Notes: generated from the sequence alone by a model not told the origin. DNA of 64,000 nt from Ampelomyces quisqualis (GCA_018398575.1 JAGTXZ010000011.1:124001-188000), one strand, 5' to 3'. Counted from the stretch's first letter, positions 10,427 to 22,540 are shown. Made by a program: numbers and translations.

Positions 10427-13400
10427 TCAATCATACACGGTGCCTGCCACCAAAGACTCCCAGAACCCCTCCGTCACTACCATAAGCGGATGTTCCTTGT
10501 CAAACGCCTTCCTCCTATGTTCCACCACATGCCTTACTAATTCCGTAGTTTTATCCAACTCCCCCGTCTCCACATACACCCTTGCAAGATCGTACTGCGC
10601 CGCCAAGCGCTCTGGTTGGCCCTCATTCATGACGATTGCGTAAATGTCGACAACATGTTCCAGCAGGTCTAGCGCCTCTTTAACCTCCCCACGCGCCAAA
10701 AGCATTTTTCCGATGAGTTGTCGCGTCAAGAGGAGAGAAACGTTGCTCTCTTCTAGCGTGTTCTTCTGGATCTTTTCGACGTGTTTTAATATCTTAAAGG
10801 CCGCGTCTGACTGCCTATCATCAACGACATATGCGAGCGCAAGCGTATATTGGGCTGAGAGACGGTCGTGGTGGGATTCCTCCAAGAAGGATTCGTAAAT
10901 CGTCACTACGTGTTCGAGGAGGTCGATTGCGTCGCGATTTTGGTCGTTATTCATGTATGATGAGGCGAGGTTTAGTTGTGAGTTGAGGAGGTAGTGTTGG
11001 GCGGTGGGGCCGGTCATGGACTGGCGGTGTTGAACGACTTGTTCAGAGAGGAGGACGGCTTCGTGGTAGCGGTTGGTGACGGTGTAGGCGCGGCTGAGTT
11101 CGATTTGCGACCATAGAAGCCAGCCCTGGTGCGTTGGTAGAGTCTTGTACAGTTTTATGATGTTTTCCAATAAAGGTATGGCGTTTTCGGGCTGACCGTC
11201 GTCGTTGTAAGCGCGTGCAAGATTGTATTGTGAGGATAAACGATTGGGGTCCGAGTCATTCAAAGTAGTTGCTTCTATACTGATGATGTACTTCGATAAA
11301 TGAATCGCTAGCTTAAGCTGGCGCAGAAATAACGAAGCTAGAGCAGCGAGCCGCCAAAATGGCATGTACTCTTCAGCCATGTCCCGCGGCGATATTCCCA
11401 CTGCCCGGTAAGTTCCATCAAGGAGAGTCTGAAGCGTCTTGTGCTCTCTCACTGTTTCCAAAAGCCAGCCGCAGTGTACGACGAGCGGGAGCATAAATGG
11501 CCGTGGGGCGTAGAGAAAGAGTGTGTCTAGGCCAGGTGAGACGAGCGACCGTATATGAGGCCGTAGTTCTATTTGTCGCACGATCCAAGTGTTCGAACAG
11601 ACCAGCGAAAACGCGCACAGGCAAGCAGTGTGGATCCAAGCGTGTTTCTTTTGACTTTCTTCCAACCGGTCTTTTGCCCAGGTGTGGGCTACTGGATGCA
11701 TCGACCATCCTATGTACCCGTTCGACTCAAGCCGTGTCACCAATGAGAGCGAAAGCAGAAGGCCAAAAGCTTCTTCAATACGACTATCATCCCAATTCTC
11801 GATGCTGTGACCCAGAAAATCGGGGAGTCGAGACACATGCTCTCGTCCTAGAACTCTTATGTCGCGTGTTCTAGGGGACTCTGGCATTTCCGGCAATGCA
11901 CGCACTCGCTTGCTTCTTTTCCAGATCGACAGTAGGCGCCGAGTCTGATGCGGCGTTTGCTGGCCTTGATGCGTGGCGGTATTGTGCGATCCGCGATGCA
12001 ATATAGTCCTAGCGCCCACCCGGGCATCATGGAATAGCTGCTGCGGGAGCACGGTGTGGTGTAACATTGATAAAATGCCCAGCAGGTCTATGGCGTCCTT
12101 GCCAGTTTCACTTCCCAAGTGCTTTATTGCACCCAAGGATGCTTCAAAGGTGGCGAGCACGTTTTGATACCTCGAATGATGCTGGTTTGGGTGGTGTTGG
12201 AGTAGTTGCTTGCGATGTCGGCGATACCTTTCGGCATACTGGTTGAAACGACAATGTCCACCAGCAATGTATGCGCCAGCTTGAATCAAGGCCAGTGTGT
12301 GAGACCCAAGAAGGTCTGCAATGTTCTCGGCCTCTTTGATGTGTTTCGGCCACTCCGCTTCGGGTACGTAGGCGGCTTTGAGCAAGAGTTGTGTGGAGAG
12401 CGCCAGATCAAGACCTCCGAGCGATTCCGAGCGGGCAGTGCTATACTTTTTACTCTCGGCAATACGCGACGTCATGATTATGGCGCCCGTTTTCCCACGA
12501 GGGAAATATGCCGTGTAATCAAACGTTGGGTCATCGGCATTGTCGAGAATAAGAAGCCATGGTTTCGTTATGGTTGCAAGTATCGGAAGGAGTTCTTCGA
12601 TTGTTTCTGCTGGAGATCTGAGAGCTTTCGCGATTGCCATGAAGCCGTTGTGAGCTGTGGACTCGTTACTCACGTCGACCCAGAACACGCCCCAGAAACT
12701 ATGAAGAGTCAGCGGAATGTGCACAGCTATGTCTCCGGCAATGTGCGTACTCTTCTCTCACTAGATTTGCAAATCTAATGCAGACTTCGCTCTTGCCTTG
12801 TCCCCCTAAACCTGTGATGACAAGTCGTGTCTGCTGTGTGATTCCATCGTCCCCATCGGCATGGAAAGCATCCTGCATCCGATAAAAAAGCTCAGCGCGG
12901 CCAGTGAAGAGCTTGTTCTCGGTTTTAGCAACGACCCAATGAACATTACCAGTTTGCGCTCTCTCCTTTGTGGGGCTCTGGGTCTTTTTTACTTTGCGCC
13001 GTAGACGGTCCAAAGCCTTCTCGCATCCTTCGCCGTAAATAGGTGACATTTGCACACCAACAATGCCGAGCAAGGAGTAAGCTTTATCCTCAGCACGCTT
13101 AGTCCTTCGCCTATATGACCAACTGATTCGTTCTTCAATATCAAAGGCCATGAACTGGCCATCTCGAAGGACCTTGGAAGGTATTCCAGTTATTTCAGCG
13201 ATTTGATGCGCTAGGCCAATTTTATCGCCGAGTAGTTTGCGGTCTCTGGTGAAGAACTGCACAGATTTTGGAGCCAGCAGCTCTTGCAGAGTCCAGCCTC
13301 TGGTGAACCAGCGGCTGTCTCCAAAGTCGACATCTGTGGGCACTCGGGCTGTGGCCGCCACATCGGCTAGGTATACATAGCATTTTACAGCCTTTTGATA

Positions 13401-13697
13401 CCACCGAAACATGGAATTGATCGCTTCCGTTAGTTCGGTACTGCTGTCTTTGTTGATGCAGCACGTGTCGACCCAGGTGTGTTGCACGCCGTCTAAGTCG
13501 GCTTGTTGGGCACAGAACATGAGCTTGTCGTAGCCCGACTTGTGGGTTCCTGATCTATTTATCATGTCATGATAGTCCACCTCTTGCTCATCGGTTCCCC
13601 AGGTGTGCGAAAGTATTGCATAGGGGGGGATATCTTCCGCGTACAAATCCGGCGTCAGTGTCAGGCATCCATTGCCTTCATACTTCAATAGTCGCAT
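10427..13697 (-). CDS. HET / NB-ARC / TPR protein (fungal NLR-like)
   Basis: Predicted STAND NTPase of the kind tied to heterokaryon incompatibility or non-self response. Exon 1 is 13697-12751 and exon 2 is 12698-10427, with a 52-nt intron (GTACGC donor, CTGAC branch, CATAG acceptor) inside the NB domain, giving FANLVRED-FWGVFWVDV. The product is 1072 aa. The N-terminal HET domain covers about residues 25-170 (YAILSHTWG, WVDTCCINK, WFTRGWTLQELLAP). The NB-ARC has Walker A GLGGQGKSE near residue 300, Walker B PWLLILDNADD and a sensor-like IIMTSR. The C-terminus has about six TPR units of around 42 residues (for example SQYNLARAYNDDGQPENAIPLLENI). The repeats are diverged rather than near-identical. 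A basic, low-complexity linker (about 12.0-11.85 kb) separates NB and winged-helix-like parts; no stop or frameshift is present. Expression and partner are unknown. Confidence 0.88.
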
Positions 13698-14957
13698 TGG
13701 AGTGAGAAGGGCGGAGTGCGCGCAGCGAAAGTCTGTGGTCCAAAAGCCAAACGGAATGATCGAGCATCAACGATGCAGGGTAGGGGCAAGTAAAGTGGTG
13801 GAATATTGCACAGAGACGTATCGGTTGCGAAGAATATGAGCGAAATAAAGCGCGTGAAATCACTGAGTGTACGATAGATCTGACATGGTGAGAATAAGAA
13901 CAGTCAAAAGCTATCAGGAGGCCGACGACCAGGCAGCGAGCGAGACGTCCTCTTGGTTTTCAATCTTGGCGACCAGGGCCCTTGCCACATCGCAAAGTAC
14001 AACAACAGATGAGGTCTCTGACTGGCCACACTTGCAATCTGTAACAGAAGCCTGACTGCATGTCTTGGTGTGAGGGTTCATAGCCGCTGGATAGAAGCCC
14101 ATGTGGGCCCTCGAGAGGCGGATGCGGAGCGGGAGCGGCACCTAGAGCAAATACAATAGGTGCTGGCAGCTGGCTCAATAATGTTCAGCGACTGACGGCC
14201 GTTCGCTGTTGGCCATGTTGCTGCGACGCGCCCACCAAGCGCCACTCAATTGCTCTGCCGCCAATCGCGGGGCGACGGGGCGTCTGTCAGTACTCGAACC
14301 CGAGCAAATCACCGCGCCGATGCGTGTAAAGGATAGCATCTTGGTGGCAGCTGCACTCGTTGCGAGTGGGTGTTTCGAGATGCGTGCAGCAGATTCTTCA
14401 ACGTCCGACATGATGTTGGACTTGTTCGTGAGTACTGCAGGTGCTTGCTTTTCGCAGGTTGCTACTGATTGGAGGCGCTGGATGACGGCTTCTGGTGCGA
14501 GTGCAGCAAAAGAGACGCCATGAGGTCGACGTCGTACGTGCCAGGCTTAGACATGCACGTGTAGAGGCGTTGGTGTTCAGGTGATGCGCGTCTGAAGCGG
14601 TGACCGAGCAGCGAGGAACGGATGAGGCTAGCGGATTACGAATGCACAGCCCCAGCAGCGCCACTTCCGTCCCAAATCGCGTCGCTCCTTCCCTCGATAT
14701 CCGAGGGGCAGGTACGGCATTCACCTCCACCTGAAGCCCCTGTTGCCTTTGCACGCCCTTCATCTTCATCTTCCTATTTCGACAGTCAATCGCTACGCCT
14801 GGAAAGAACGACCGCATCGCTGCTGCTCGCGACAAGCACCATCCGAAGTGAGGCCAGCTGATCTCCGCACACTATCCCTACGAGAAGGCATCTCTGCGGC
14901 TGAAGGGTCCCGTCGCTCCTCCATCCCATCCCTCTCGCCACAGTTGCATCCATCAGA
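13698..14957. other. Intergenic region with unassigned ORFs
   Basis: Upstream of the HET-NLR gene and of the CYSTM gene. Overlapping ORFs around 14175-14835 on the minus strand and 14209-14523 on the plus strand show no family I recognise. One short minus-strand frame from 14557 starts MSKPGTYDVDLMAS but stops after 30 codons, and no in-frame splice was found. A small gene here cannot be excluded. Confidence 0.4.
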
Positions 14958-15398
14958 ATGGCTCAGAAATTTGTACGTGTGCCCAATCGCGCGCATCACC
15001 GGCGCACCTCATTGACATGCTCAACACCAAGCTGCGCCACACCAAGCAGCCTTGCACTAACATGGCCCCAGGACCCAGCACCTCCGGCGTACCCCCACAA
15101 CGTCTACCAAAACGGCGCACCTGGCGGCCAAATGGCACCGCAAGGCTACTACAACCAACAAGCGCCCACCAACTACGACTCGCCGAACCCCTACCAGCAG
15201 CAAGGCCAGGGCTACGGCCCGCCGCCCGGCCAGTACGGCCAGCCTCAGCAGCAGATGTACTACCAGCAGGGCCCACCGCCGCCCCAGGGCCAGGGCATGT
15301 ACCCGCAACAGCAGCAAAAGAGCGGCGCTGGAGGCGGTCTGTTCGCCGGGCTGTGCGCCGGTCTCGCGTGCTGTTGTTGTCTCGACTGCTTGTTTTGA
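14958..15398 (+). CDS. CYSTM-type Cys-rich tail-anchored small protein
   Basis: A 113-aa protein from exons 14958-14972 and 15072-15398. The 99-nt intron has a GTACGT donor and CCCCAG acceptor. The first exon encodes only MAQKF. The middle is Pro/Gln/Tyr/Gly-rich (NPYQQQGQGYGPPPGQYG and similar). The end is a hydrophobic Cys cluster, GLFAGLCAGLACCCCLDCLF, matching the cysteine-rich transmembrane module (CYSTM) family. That family is found across eukaryotes at the very C-terminus of small membrane proteins and is linked to stress tolerance. The tail is the likely membrane anchor, with the QPG-rich part cytosolic. Function beyond this family link is not visible. Confidence 0.78.
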   Translation: MAQKFVRVPNRAHHRRTSLTCSTPSCATPSSLALTWPQDPAPPAYPHNVYQNGAPGGQMAPQGYYNQQAPTNYDSPNPYQQQGQGYGPPPGQYGQPQQQMYYQQGPPPPQGQGMYPQQQQKSGAGGGLFAGLCAGLACCCCLDCLF

Positions 15399-16831
15399 GA
15401 AGATTGCGGCGATGCGGCACTTTATGCTGGAGGAGAGGGAAAGATCAGCGGCGGCTGTCCTGCTGTGGTTCAACACCGTGCTGGACATGGCACGGGATTT
15501 CTACGTCCATAGAACCATCTTGTAATACATCTTCGCAACGCAATGCTGTCAACCACCAATCTCGTGCTCCAAAGAGCAAGCTGCATACGTCATGCTGGTT
15601 GCAATCGATGAGCCATTAATATATTCTGGTCTCACACGACTGCATAGCTCGCCCCACAGGAACCTCGGCCGCAAGGGCAAGCCCCGCGCTCCACCAGATG
15701 CTTGCTGCGCCCCGCCCCATCCAGCACATTCCAGTGTCATTCTCGCTCTTCTTTGTTCTTGCTTGTTGAGTGCCGACACTGTGCGCAGTTGTCACAAAGA
15801 ATGGCTGGTCTCCATTGCCAAAGCATGCCGGCGTCCTCATGGGATAACTCCGCTGGTGTCTTTGACTACGTTAAACAAGCCATCTACTTGAAGGGTCCAG
15901 CCTCGTCTACATGATAATACCAGCATAATACGGGCGTATTCCGGCACACATACCGCCTCTTCGTGCATACGACGGAAAGTACAGGGATTTGATAGGAGGT
16001 TTTTGAGGTTGTATCCGGGCGTTATTTGGAACGCTAGATCGCTATTTGTAAGCTCTTAGCTAAGAGATTCTGATATACGGAGTAGCGTTCGTGGGTCACA
16101 ACCTGGCCAATATCCAATTCAGCTATCTACACGCTTACCCTGCCCACGACCCAAGCGAAGGTGGAGCGGGTAAGGGGAGGCAGCTTACTCTGCATAAGGC
16201 AGTACTCCGTACAGAGTGTCTATACGTTCTTAGCACGGCTTTTAGTGTTGCGAACAAGTGTTTTGCTGTAATAAATATGATCTCGCGTTGCTTTCCGCAA
16301 TAGGCAACTCTTAAAATGCCGCAATCCAACTCTGAAAAACAAAATTACAATACAGGCGTACTGTTAACGCCTATACCTTAGCTTCAAAAAATTACAAAGA
16401 CACGAGGTGAACAGGCAGGAGGTGACGTTGATTTAAGCAAGAAGTCTACAATGGCGCACAGTCACCCTTTGGGTAGGAAACTGACTTATTCAGCATATAA
16501 TACTTCTGACCAGGACCCCCTGCCACTTTCCGTCGTATGTTGTGGCGGTGGCATTTGCATTGCGATTTGATACATACGTCACGTTATCCACCAACCCGTT
16601 TTCGTTATCCAATGCTACACGACCTCTGCATCCGGAACATTCGTCGGGACTGTCAGCGCAAACCTACGTCAACCTGCAGCAAGTCGGGCAATAAATACAT
16701 TCGACGCGTCGTTCCAGAAGATACAAGTACGCCTCATCCAGCATCGAGCTTCAGTTGAATATTCCTACAAGTCCATCTTTCGTCAAGGTAGCACAAACCA
16801 CGTCATAACATCTTCAGCACCACCTGGCAAC
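15399..16831. other. Intergenic region, no gene recognised
   Basis: About 1.4 kb, more AT-rich from 15900 to 16500, with several TACGGAGTA-like words (around 16077 and 16204). No ORF with protein-like composition and no terminal repeats found. The end includes the promoter of the CFEM gene. Confidence 0.45.
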
Positions 16832-17293
16832 ATGAAGCTCAACACCATCCTCGCGGTCATCACCACCATTGCACCAGCTACATTGGCTCTTCCGTCGATA
16901 CTGTCAGCAAGGAGCTTCAAGATTCCGACGTGTGGTGCTGTACGTATTAACCCAAATATACAACAAATACGTCTGACTAATGATTCGCCAGGAGACCTGT
17001 CTTGCCACAACAAACGGAACTTTCGACGCGTGCACCCCCAACGACCTAGCATGTCTCTGCAGACTCGATCAGAACGAACTAAATAGCTACGTGGCGACTG
17101 TGCAACCGTGCATTGACGGTGAAGTCGGCCACAGCACGTGCACCGATGGAGCTATCTATCGTGAGTCTTCCGCAGTTCGATCATGACATCAGACAATCTA
17201 ACCTCCCTGACAGAATACAAGGACGTGCTCACTACGGTGTGCGCTGACGATGCCTTTGGAAACAAGGAGGTCGACTTCCCCCCGACGGATTGA
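16832..17293 (+). CDS. Small secreted CFEM-domain protein
   Basis: A 118-aa secreted protein from exons 16832-16939, 16992-17160 and 17214-17293 (introns of 52 and 53 nt, donors GTACGT and GTGAGT). The signal peptide is about residues 1-19 (MKLNTILAVITTIAPATLA). The mature part has exactly eight cysteines spaced C-x4-C-x10-C-x6-C-x1-C-x16-C-x9-C-x15-C. It opens with PTCGAETC and contains the TPNDLACLC core, which fit the fungal CFEM consensus (PxC[AG], D-x(2-5)-CxC). No GPI-type hydrophobic tail is present, so it should be soluble. CFEM proteins act in haem/iron capture, cell-wall functions or as effectors; which applies here cannot be told. A CFEM-like membrane protein follows on the same strand. 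Confidence 0.8.
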
Positions 17294-17621
17294 ATTCTTT
17301 AATGACCATTTTGCATGCATTTACGGCGCGCATGAGACTGCATCTACTTAATACTTAATACACAATCCTTTTTCATTCTACACTGACTGTTTCCTGATCG
17401 CAATTGAAGCTTTGACCTTCGGTGGTCATGCAAACGCCTGTGCGGTGACTATTCACACACGACGCGACAACGCCCAACCTTCAAGTGGGAGCGCGTACCT
17501 TTCTCCAGCCGGGATCCCGAACGTCTTGTCATCTTTCGAGGTCCTACATCTTTATCACCGTGGCCGATTAACTATAGCGTGGTTGTCAAGTCGCCATCTG
17601 GCAAAACCAGATTATCAACCC
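17294..17621. other. Gap between the two CFEM-type genes
   Basis: This should hold the promoter and missing N-terminal exon of the next gene. Short frames are open here, but no ATG followed by a signal peptide was found. Confidence 0.4.
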
Positions 17622-19420
17622 ATGGCAGCCGTTCTGGAGGATCGTGAGATTACGAGCTACAGCCTGCCAAGCGTCTGGAAGGCCCAATGCGTGGTACGAG
17701 GGTCCAACAGTTGCGGTGCATTTACTAATGAAGTAAGATATCGCCTCAATGCAGCAAGCAATCTACACCAGAGTGCTCACTCGCTGATCTCCACTGCGTC
17801 GCCAGCCACGATTGCTCGTTCAAAGGTAGCAAATATTTCGATTCTCACTGCCTTTACGAGCAGTGCACAACCACCGAAGCGCGTATTGGTAAGCGAAAGA
17901 ACAGGTAAAGGTGACCTCGCAGCACGTTTGCTCACATTTCAGGGTTCCTTGGCACTTTTATCACGGCGTGCGGTCGGCACGAAGAAGTCGTTTCCAGCAT
18001 CCCCCAAGAATGGATTCCTTTTTTGCTTCCTCCTGGCAATTCACTACAAAGTGTAGCAGCTGATTCCAAGCCGGGACCCCCGACGGCTGGGCGACCCTCA
18101 AGCTCAGATAAATTACCAGCGTCGACGAATATGAACGCAGCGACCATCAACTCAACCACAAGCACCATGACACAAGCCACGTCTGTCATCAGCAATGTAG
18201 CGAGTCCAACCTCGACTACTAGTTGGGCTGATATCCATAAGCCAATTTGCGGCGTAAATCCACCCACCCAGACCACTCATGCCTTCGTCGCTGACAATTG
18301 TTAGATCACGGAGAAATGCCTCGTCAACCAAGAAAAAAACGACCCGTGCAAACTCGAAAACCTACAGTGCGTGTGCAAATACAGCAACTCCATCGCACGG
18401 AGCACGTATTTTCTACCTAACTGCCTGTGGGCAGATTGTTACACCGAAATTGGGCGACGAGGTGCGTGACCATTTGCTCAATCTCTACATATGGCGCCTT
18501 CTCACTGATACGTCTCAACAGAATGGCTCGATGCATTTGCATACGCATGTTACAAAGTAAACAAGAACCTCGTCGACATTCCCGAGTCATGGAATTCTCT
18601 ACTGCCAAGTTGGTACCCGCTTACACCCTCCTCCGTCTCCACACCCTCAGTCACAGCAGAGACCACAACCGTTACCTCCTCAGCCGCTATCACTGCTCCG
18701 AACACTCGTCTCTCTGAAGGTGCAATTGCGGGTGTGTCAATCGGATCGTTCCTTGCACTAGCGTTCCTGGGGCTCTGTGGATGGACATTCTACCGCAACA
18801 ACAAGAAACTGAAACGCGTGAGTCGCGAGAAGGCGCAAATGGCAGACGCCTTGAACCGGCATGGTGTTCAAAACCGCATCGACGAGCTGCGATACGGCCA
18901 TGGCAGGAGTGACGAGAATTTGAGCACCCTGCCGTCGCCAGCGTCGGGCGCTTTTTACAAGCCCGTTGTAGCCGAGCAGCAGCAACAGCAACAGGAACAT
19001 TACACCCCCCAACAACCCTGGAACTCATCTCTCAAATCCCTATCCCCAGCTCCTCCCTACCAATCCCCACTGTCTCACCCATCATCCACCTCCCCAACAC
19101 CACCATACCAATACCCCACCCGCCACCCCACTCGTCGAGAACAATTACAACAGAGAAATACCCCACCACCACCCCTCCCTCCTCTCCCCTCTTCATCCAC
19201 ACACACACCTCACGACCATGGCGCCCAACGCCATTCTCCCCTCCACCCGCACCCTCCCGCGCCCACGAGCCGGAATAGTCCTGGCACGACGGTTGTCACG
19301 ACGACTGAGGCGCCGCTGTGTGAGGCGGGGCAGCGCGGGGGGTGGGTCACAGGCGATTCCAGGCCAAAAGTGCCGGTGCCGGTGTACGATGAACATGGGC
19401 AGAAAATCACGTACCGGTGA
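17622..19420 (+). CDS. Membrane protein with two CFEM-like domains (5' end unresolved)
   Basis: Secure exons: 17755-17888, 17943-18253, 18305-18461 and 18522-19420, with introns of 54, 51 and 60 nt. Domain 1 has C-x6-C-x5-C-x11-C-x4-C-x16-C and ends SSIPQEW. A Ser/Thr-rich linker follows. Domain 2 has eight cysteines (PICGITEKC, then x9-C-x6-CxC-x15-C-x4-C-x16-C) and ends VDIPESW. Next come a Ser/Thr stalk, one transmembrane helix (GAIAGVSIGSFLALAFLGLCGW), a basic stop-transfer (NNKKLKR) and a cytosolic Gln/Pro/Ser-rich tail ending GQKITYR. This is a type I receptor-like layout. The first exon is uncertain: from ATG 17622, donor 17694 needs either a frame change or an unusual AAG acceptor at 17758. 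No signal peptide was found, so the 5' end may be missing, mis-spliced or damaged. Confidence 0.6.
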
Positions 19421-20300
19421 GCGAGGGTGGTGCAAACGCATGAGAGGGGGGGGGGTGGGGGTAATGTGGATGTGTGGCGCGCGGGGAAGCTTTTTGGGGT
19501 TTTTTTTGCTTCACGGGGGGTGAGGGTTCCTGGAGTGCGAGAGCTTGGGAAATTTATTGGATAGGGGTGGGTTGTTTGGGCCTTCATGTTCAAGATTACT
19601 GGACGGTGATTTGGGGGGGGGGGTTTAATGAAGTCATTTGATTCTTTTAATTTTCTCTCTACGGTGTGAGGAACGGACACGCTGAGATTTCGCGCTTGTA
19701 GATTGGGAGTTTTGGCTTGGAGAGTGGTGTGGTGTGGCTTGTGGTGGATGGATGCGGTGCGAGGCTACTGGTTCGATTGGATGCGCATCAGCCTTGGGGG
19801 GCATGAGGCTGTGGAAATTGATGATGTGAATTGATGGTGCAGGTATACTTGATGGGAGGGGGATGGAGAGGTGTTATGCTGGTAGTATAATAGTGGTGTG
19901 TATTATGGGGAGTTGAGCATGTCCGCGGGCGAGTGGTAACTGTCACCGTCACAAGGCTTTACACAGGCCATCCATTGTTTTCTGAGTAATCGAAATCTTT
20001 TGAGGGACTATTTACATTTCTTTCTTGTCGTCAATAGCACCATGGTCTCCTCCATCGTGCGATTGATCCAGTGGCCTGAATCTCGTCACCCACACTCCCT
20101 TTTGCTAAAACAATCTTTCTGGAAGCCTGCATACCTCACAAAGAAAACGCAAATGACAGTTCTTGTACTTCATCTCGTTTGGCATATCGTGCCTGCCGTC
20201 GGGTCCTCGCAGGAAGTATTTGATGTCGGAATATAGGTGTAGAATCTAGTCAAAGTCTGCGTTGACCTCGAGTATGTGCTGATCACAAGTTAACATAACA
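19421..20300. other. 3' flank with homopolymer G/T tracts
   Basis: Immediately after the CFEM-like membrane gene the plus strand has G-runs (about 19446-19460 and 19611-19622) and T-runs (about 19499-19508). No coding sequence recognised. Confidence 0.4.
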
Positions 20301-22540
20301 CATACTACCATATTTATATCTCGAAGCTCTCTGATAGTTCATGAGACGCAGGGTTTGAGCTTCAAGTACAACATCATCTCATTCGACAACATTCAATTGT
20401 CACGGTATGTGCATCTCTAGTGGCTCACGACCCAAAGACCGGCCGAACCCCCGAAGAAAAAGGCTGTCTATAGCATGCTAGATGCACATAGAGCAATTGA
20501 AGAGTTTGCGCGTCAAAGTCCACACGTGCTTGTCCGCGAGATAGAAATGTATACAGGACCGCTGAATATCTTCCTAATATTTGCGGCTATGACCCAGATA
20601 TTAAAGTACGATTGAACCTCCTCATGAACGGAGTCTTGACTCCATCATTCCGAAACGTGTGGCGGCAGTACCTCATCCAAGACATTGTCTTGGCGCCGGC
20701 GTCTGACGTTCCCGGGAACACGCCAGTCAGCTTTCGTCTTTACTATGCCCTTGATACGCCAGAAGAAGAACTTCTGCAGAAGTTCAAGGAAGCTTGCCTC
20801 AAACACCCCACATTCTGGTTCAGCATCCTTCTCCATGTTGAAAGAGGGATCGATCACTGGGTCGCGACGCTGCGTGGAGTCCTTAGGGACGGGGTATAGC
20901 CTGGGAAGCTTCGAGTATAGATAGGCTCTACACATTTTTTGAACTCGGCTAGGCGATGTGTATCCTGCAAGGACGTGAAGAATGGTGGTCGGTGTGCTGG
21001 GTAACTCAAACATGCAGTCGCTTTCGTGAAGAAAGAGAAAATGACCCGGGTTCATCAAGGTCCACAGCCCTTCAATGACTACTACCACGCACGATCACGA
21101 TTAGAATCAGTTATTCAACCTCAGTAGCGACGAAAAAGCATTTTCAGTTGATCGAGCGCATCAGCTCGCCCATGGACATTTGACGCACTACCATAGGGCG
21201 AACAACCATTATATCTCAGTATGATGCCACCTCCCCTGGAGAAAGAGAGTCTGCTAAAGAAAACTCTTGTCCATGAACTTCGCCAAGTACACAGCAAGTC
21301 TAGTAATGTCGCTGCGATAAAGTCCAAGGCTAGCGACCGAATGGATGCTGCCATGTCACAGATACCATCTAGACTTGAGGCACTGCATCTATCTAGTGGT
21401 CAGTATGAGACCGCAACGGATCATGAGGGACGCGCGTCATGGACGAAGCTTACGATGAGCTGACACTTGTTCCCAAGACACCAGATGAAGGAGGGCAGAG
21501 AAGTGAAGAAGAGGCTGTTCCTACCGCTGGTCAATCTGTGGAGAGAGTATCCAAAGATGGCCAATACGCTTGAGGGACAGTGAGGGAGAGATGAAGTATG
21601 ACGGAGTGGAGAATTAGGTTTGATACTGCGGCACCTCAGCTATTAGGACGCTTAGTCCGTTTCCGGTCCCGTTCGATGGCCTAGCAGAGTCTGAAGAGCG
21701 AGTACGGATGTTTTCTCGGCCGTTGTCTCCATCGTCAATACAACGGAACAAACGTGCAAAGTATTCATAGATGGTGCGCAAGAATTCGATCAAGAACGGT
21801 CTGTATCCGTGTTTGCGCTTCGTACAGCTCGTAATAACGTCTTACAGACCTCGTCAACAGTATCTGCAAGATCGAGAAGGCCATTACAAAACTTTAGTAC
21901 GACGTCGAGAAGCTTACAGAGCTTATCAACAGCATAGATTAGGGTTTTACAGTTGATACAGACGGAGGCGATTGAGAGTGACAGACTGCATAGGCTGATA
22001 TAAGCTCTATCTCAATTTCCCCCAGCTGTGCAAATGCGACGCCGACCACTCTCAGCCACAGCTAGGACGCCAGCAGACTTCGAGAGAACAGAGTACGAGC
22101 AGTACTCCGTGCCAGTGCCAGACGCAAATCGCAACTTCTCTTACTCACCAGACTCGATGCGCGTTGAAAACAATTGCCCAGCCTACCGGAAAGCGTTGCT
22201 TGGGCGGAAACATGTCAATCCTCTGCTGGTAAACAACTTGGCTAACGTGCCCACCGGCGACCAGAACTTGGCATAGGACAAATCGCGAGCCATGATGGAC
22301 ATGGATCGCTCCGGTCAAGCCGGAGGCAGACAGGACCTTGACGCCCAATCCGAAGGGCGAAGGTCGAGAAATATGGGCAGAAGCAAAGCAGCATGTAAAT
22401 CAAGAGGGGTGGAATGGAGGGGAAGCTTGAATCTGCTTGGCTGTACCAGTAACAGTGTAAATGCAAACTTGCTCAACTTTTTTTTAAACGTTTTGTTCGA
22501 ATCGACCAAGCTTTCACATCTCCAAAATTCATTTTGACTG
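20301..22540 (+). pseudogene. Possible decayed gene(s), unrecognised
   Basis: Short open stretches with protein-like composition lie on the plus strand in different frames and end in stops without clear introns. Examples are 20612-20899, 21221-21463 (contains LHELRQVHSKSSN-like and SRLEALHLSSG-like text), 21439-21573 (DEAYDELTLVPKTPDE) and 22028-22276. The 21.2-21.6 kb part vaguely resembles helical N-terminal domains of fungal STAND or ankyrin proteins, but this is not secure. One or more broken genes is the simplest reading. It could also be a live gene with introns I failed to place. Confidence 0.3.

Noticed and set aside
14398..14835. 145-codon minus-strand ORF
   Set aside because: Composition not protein-like, no family match recognised, overlapped by other frames; no workable splice with the nearby MSKPGTYDVD start.
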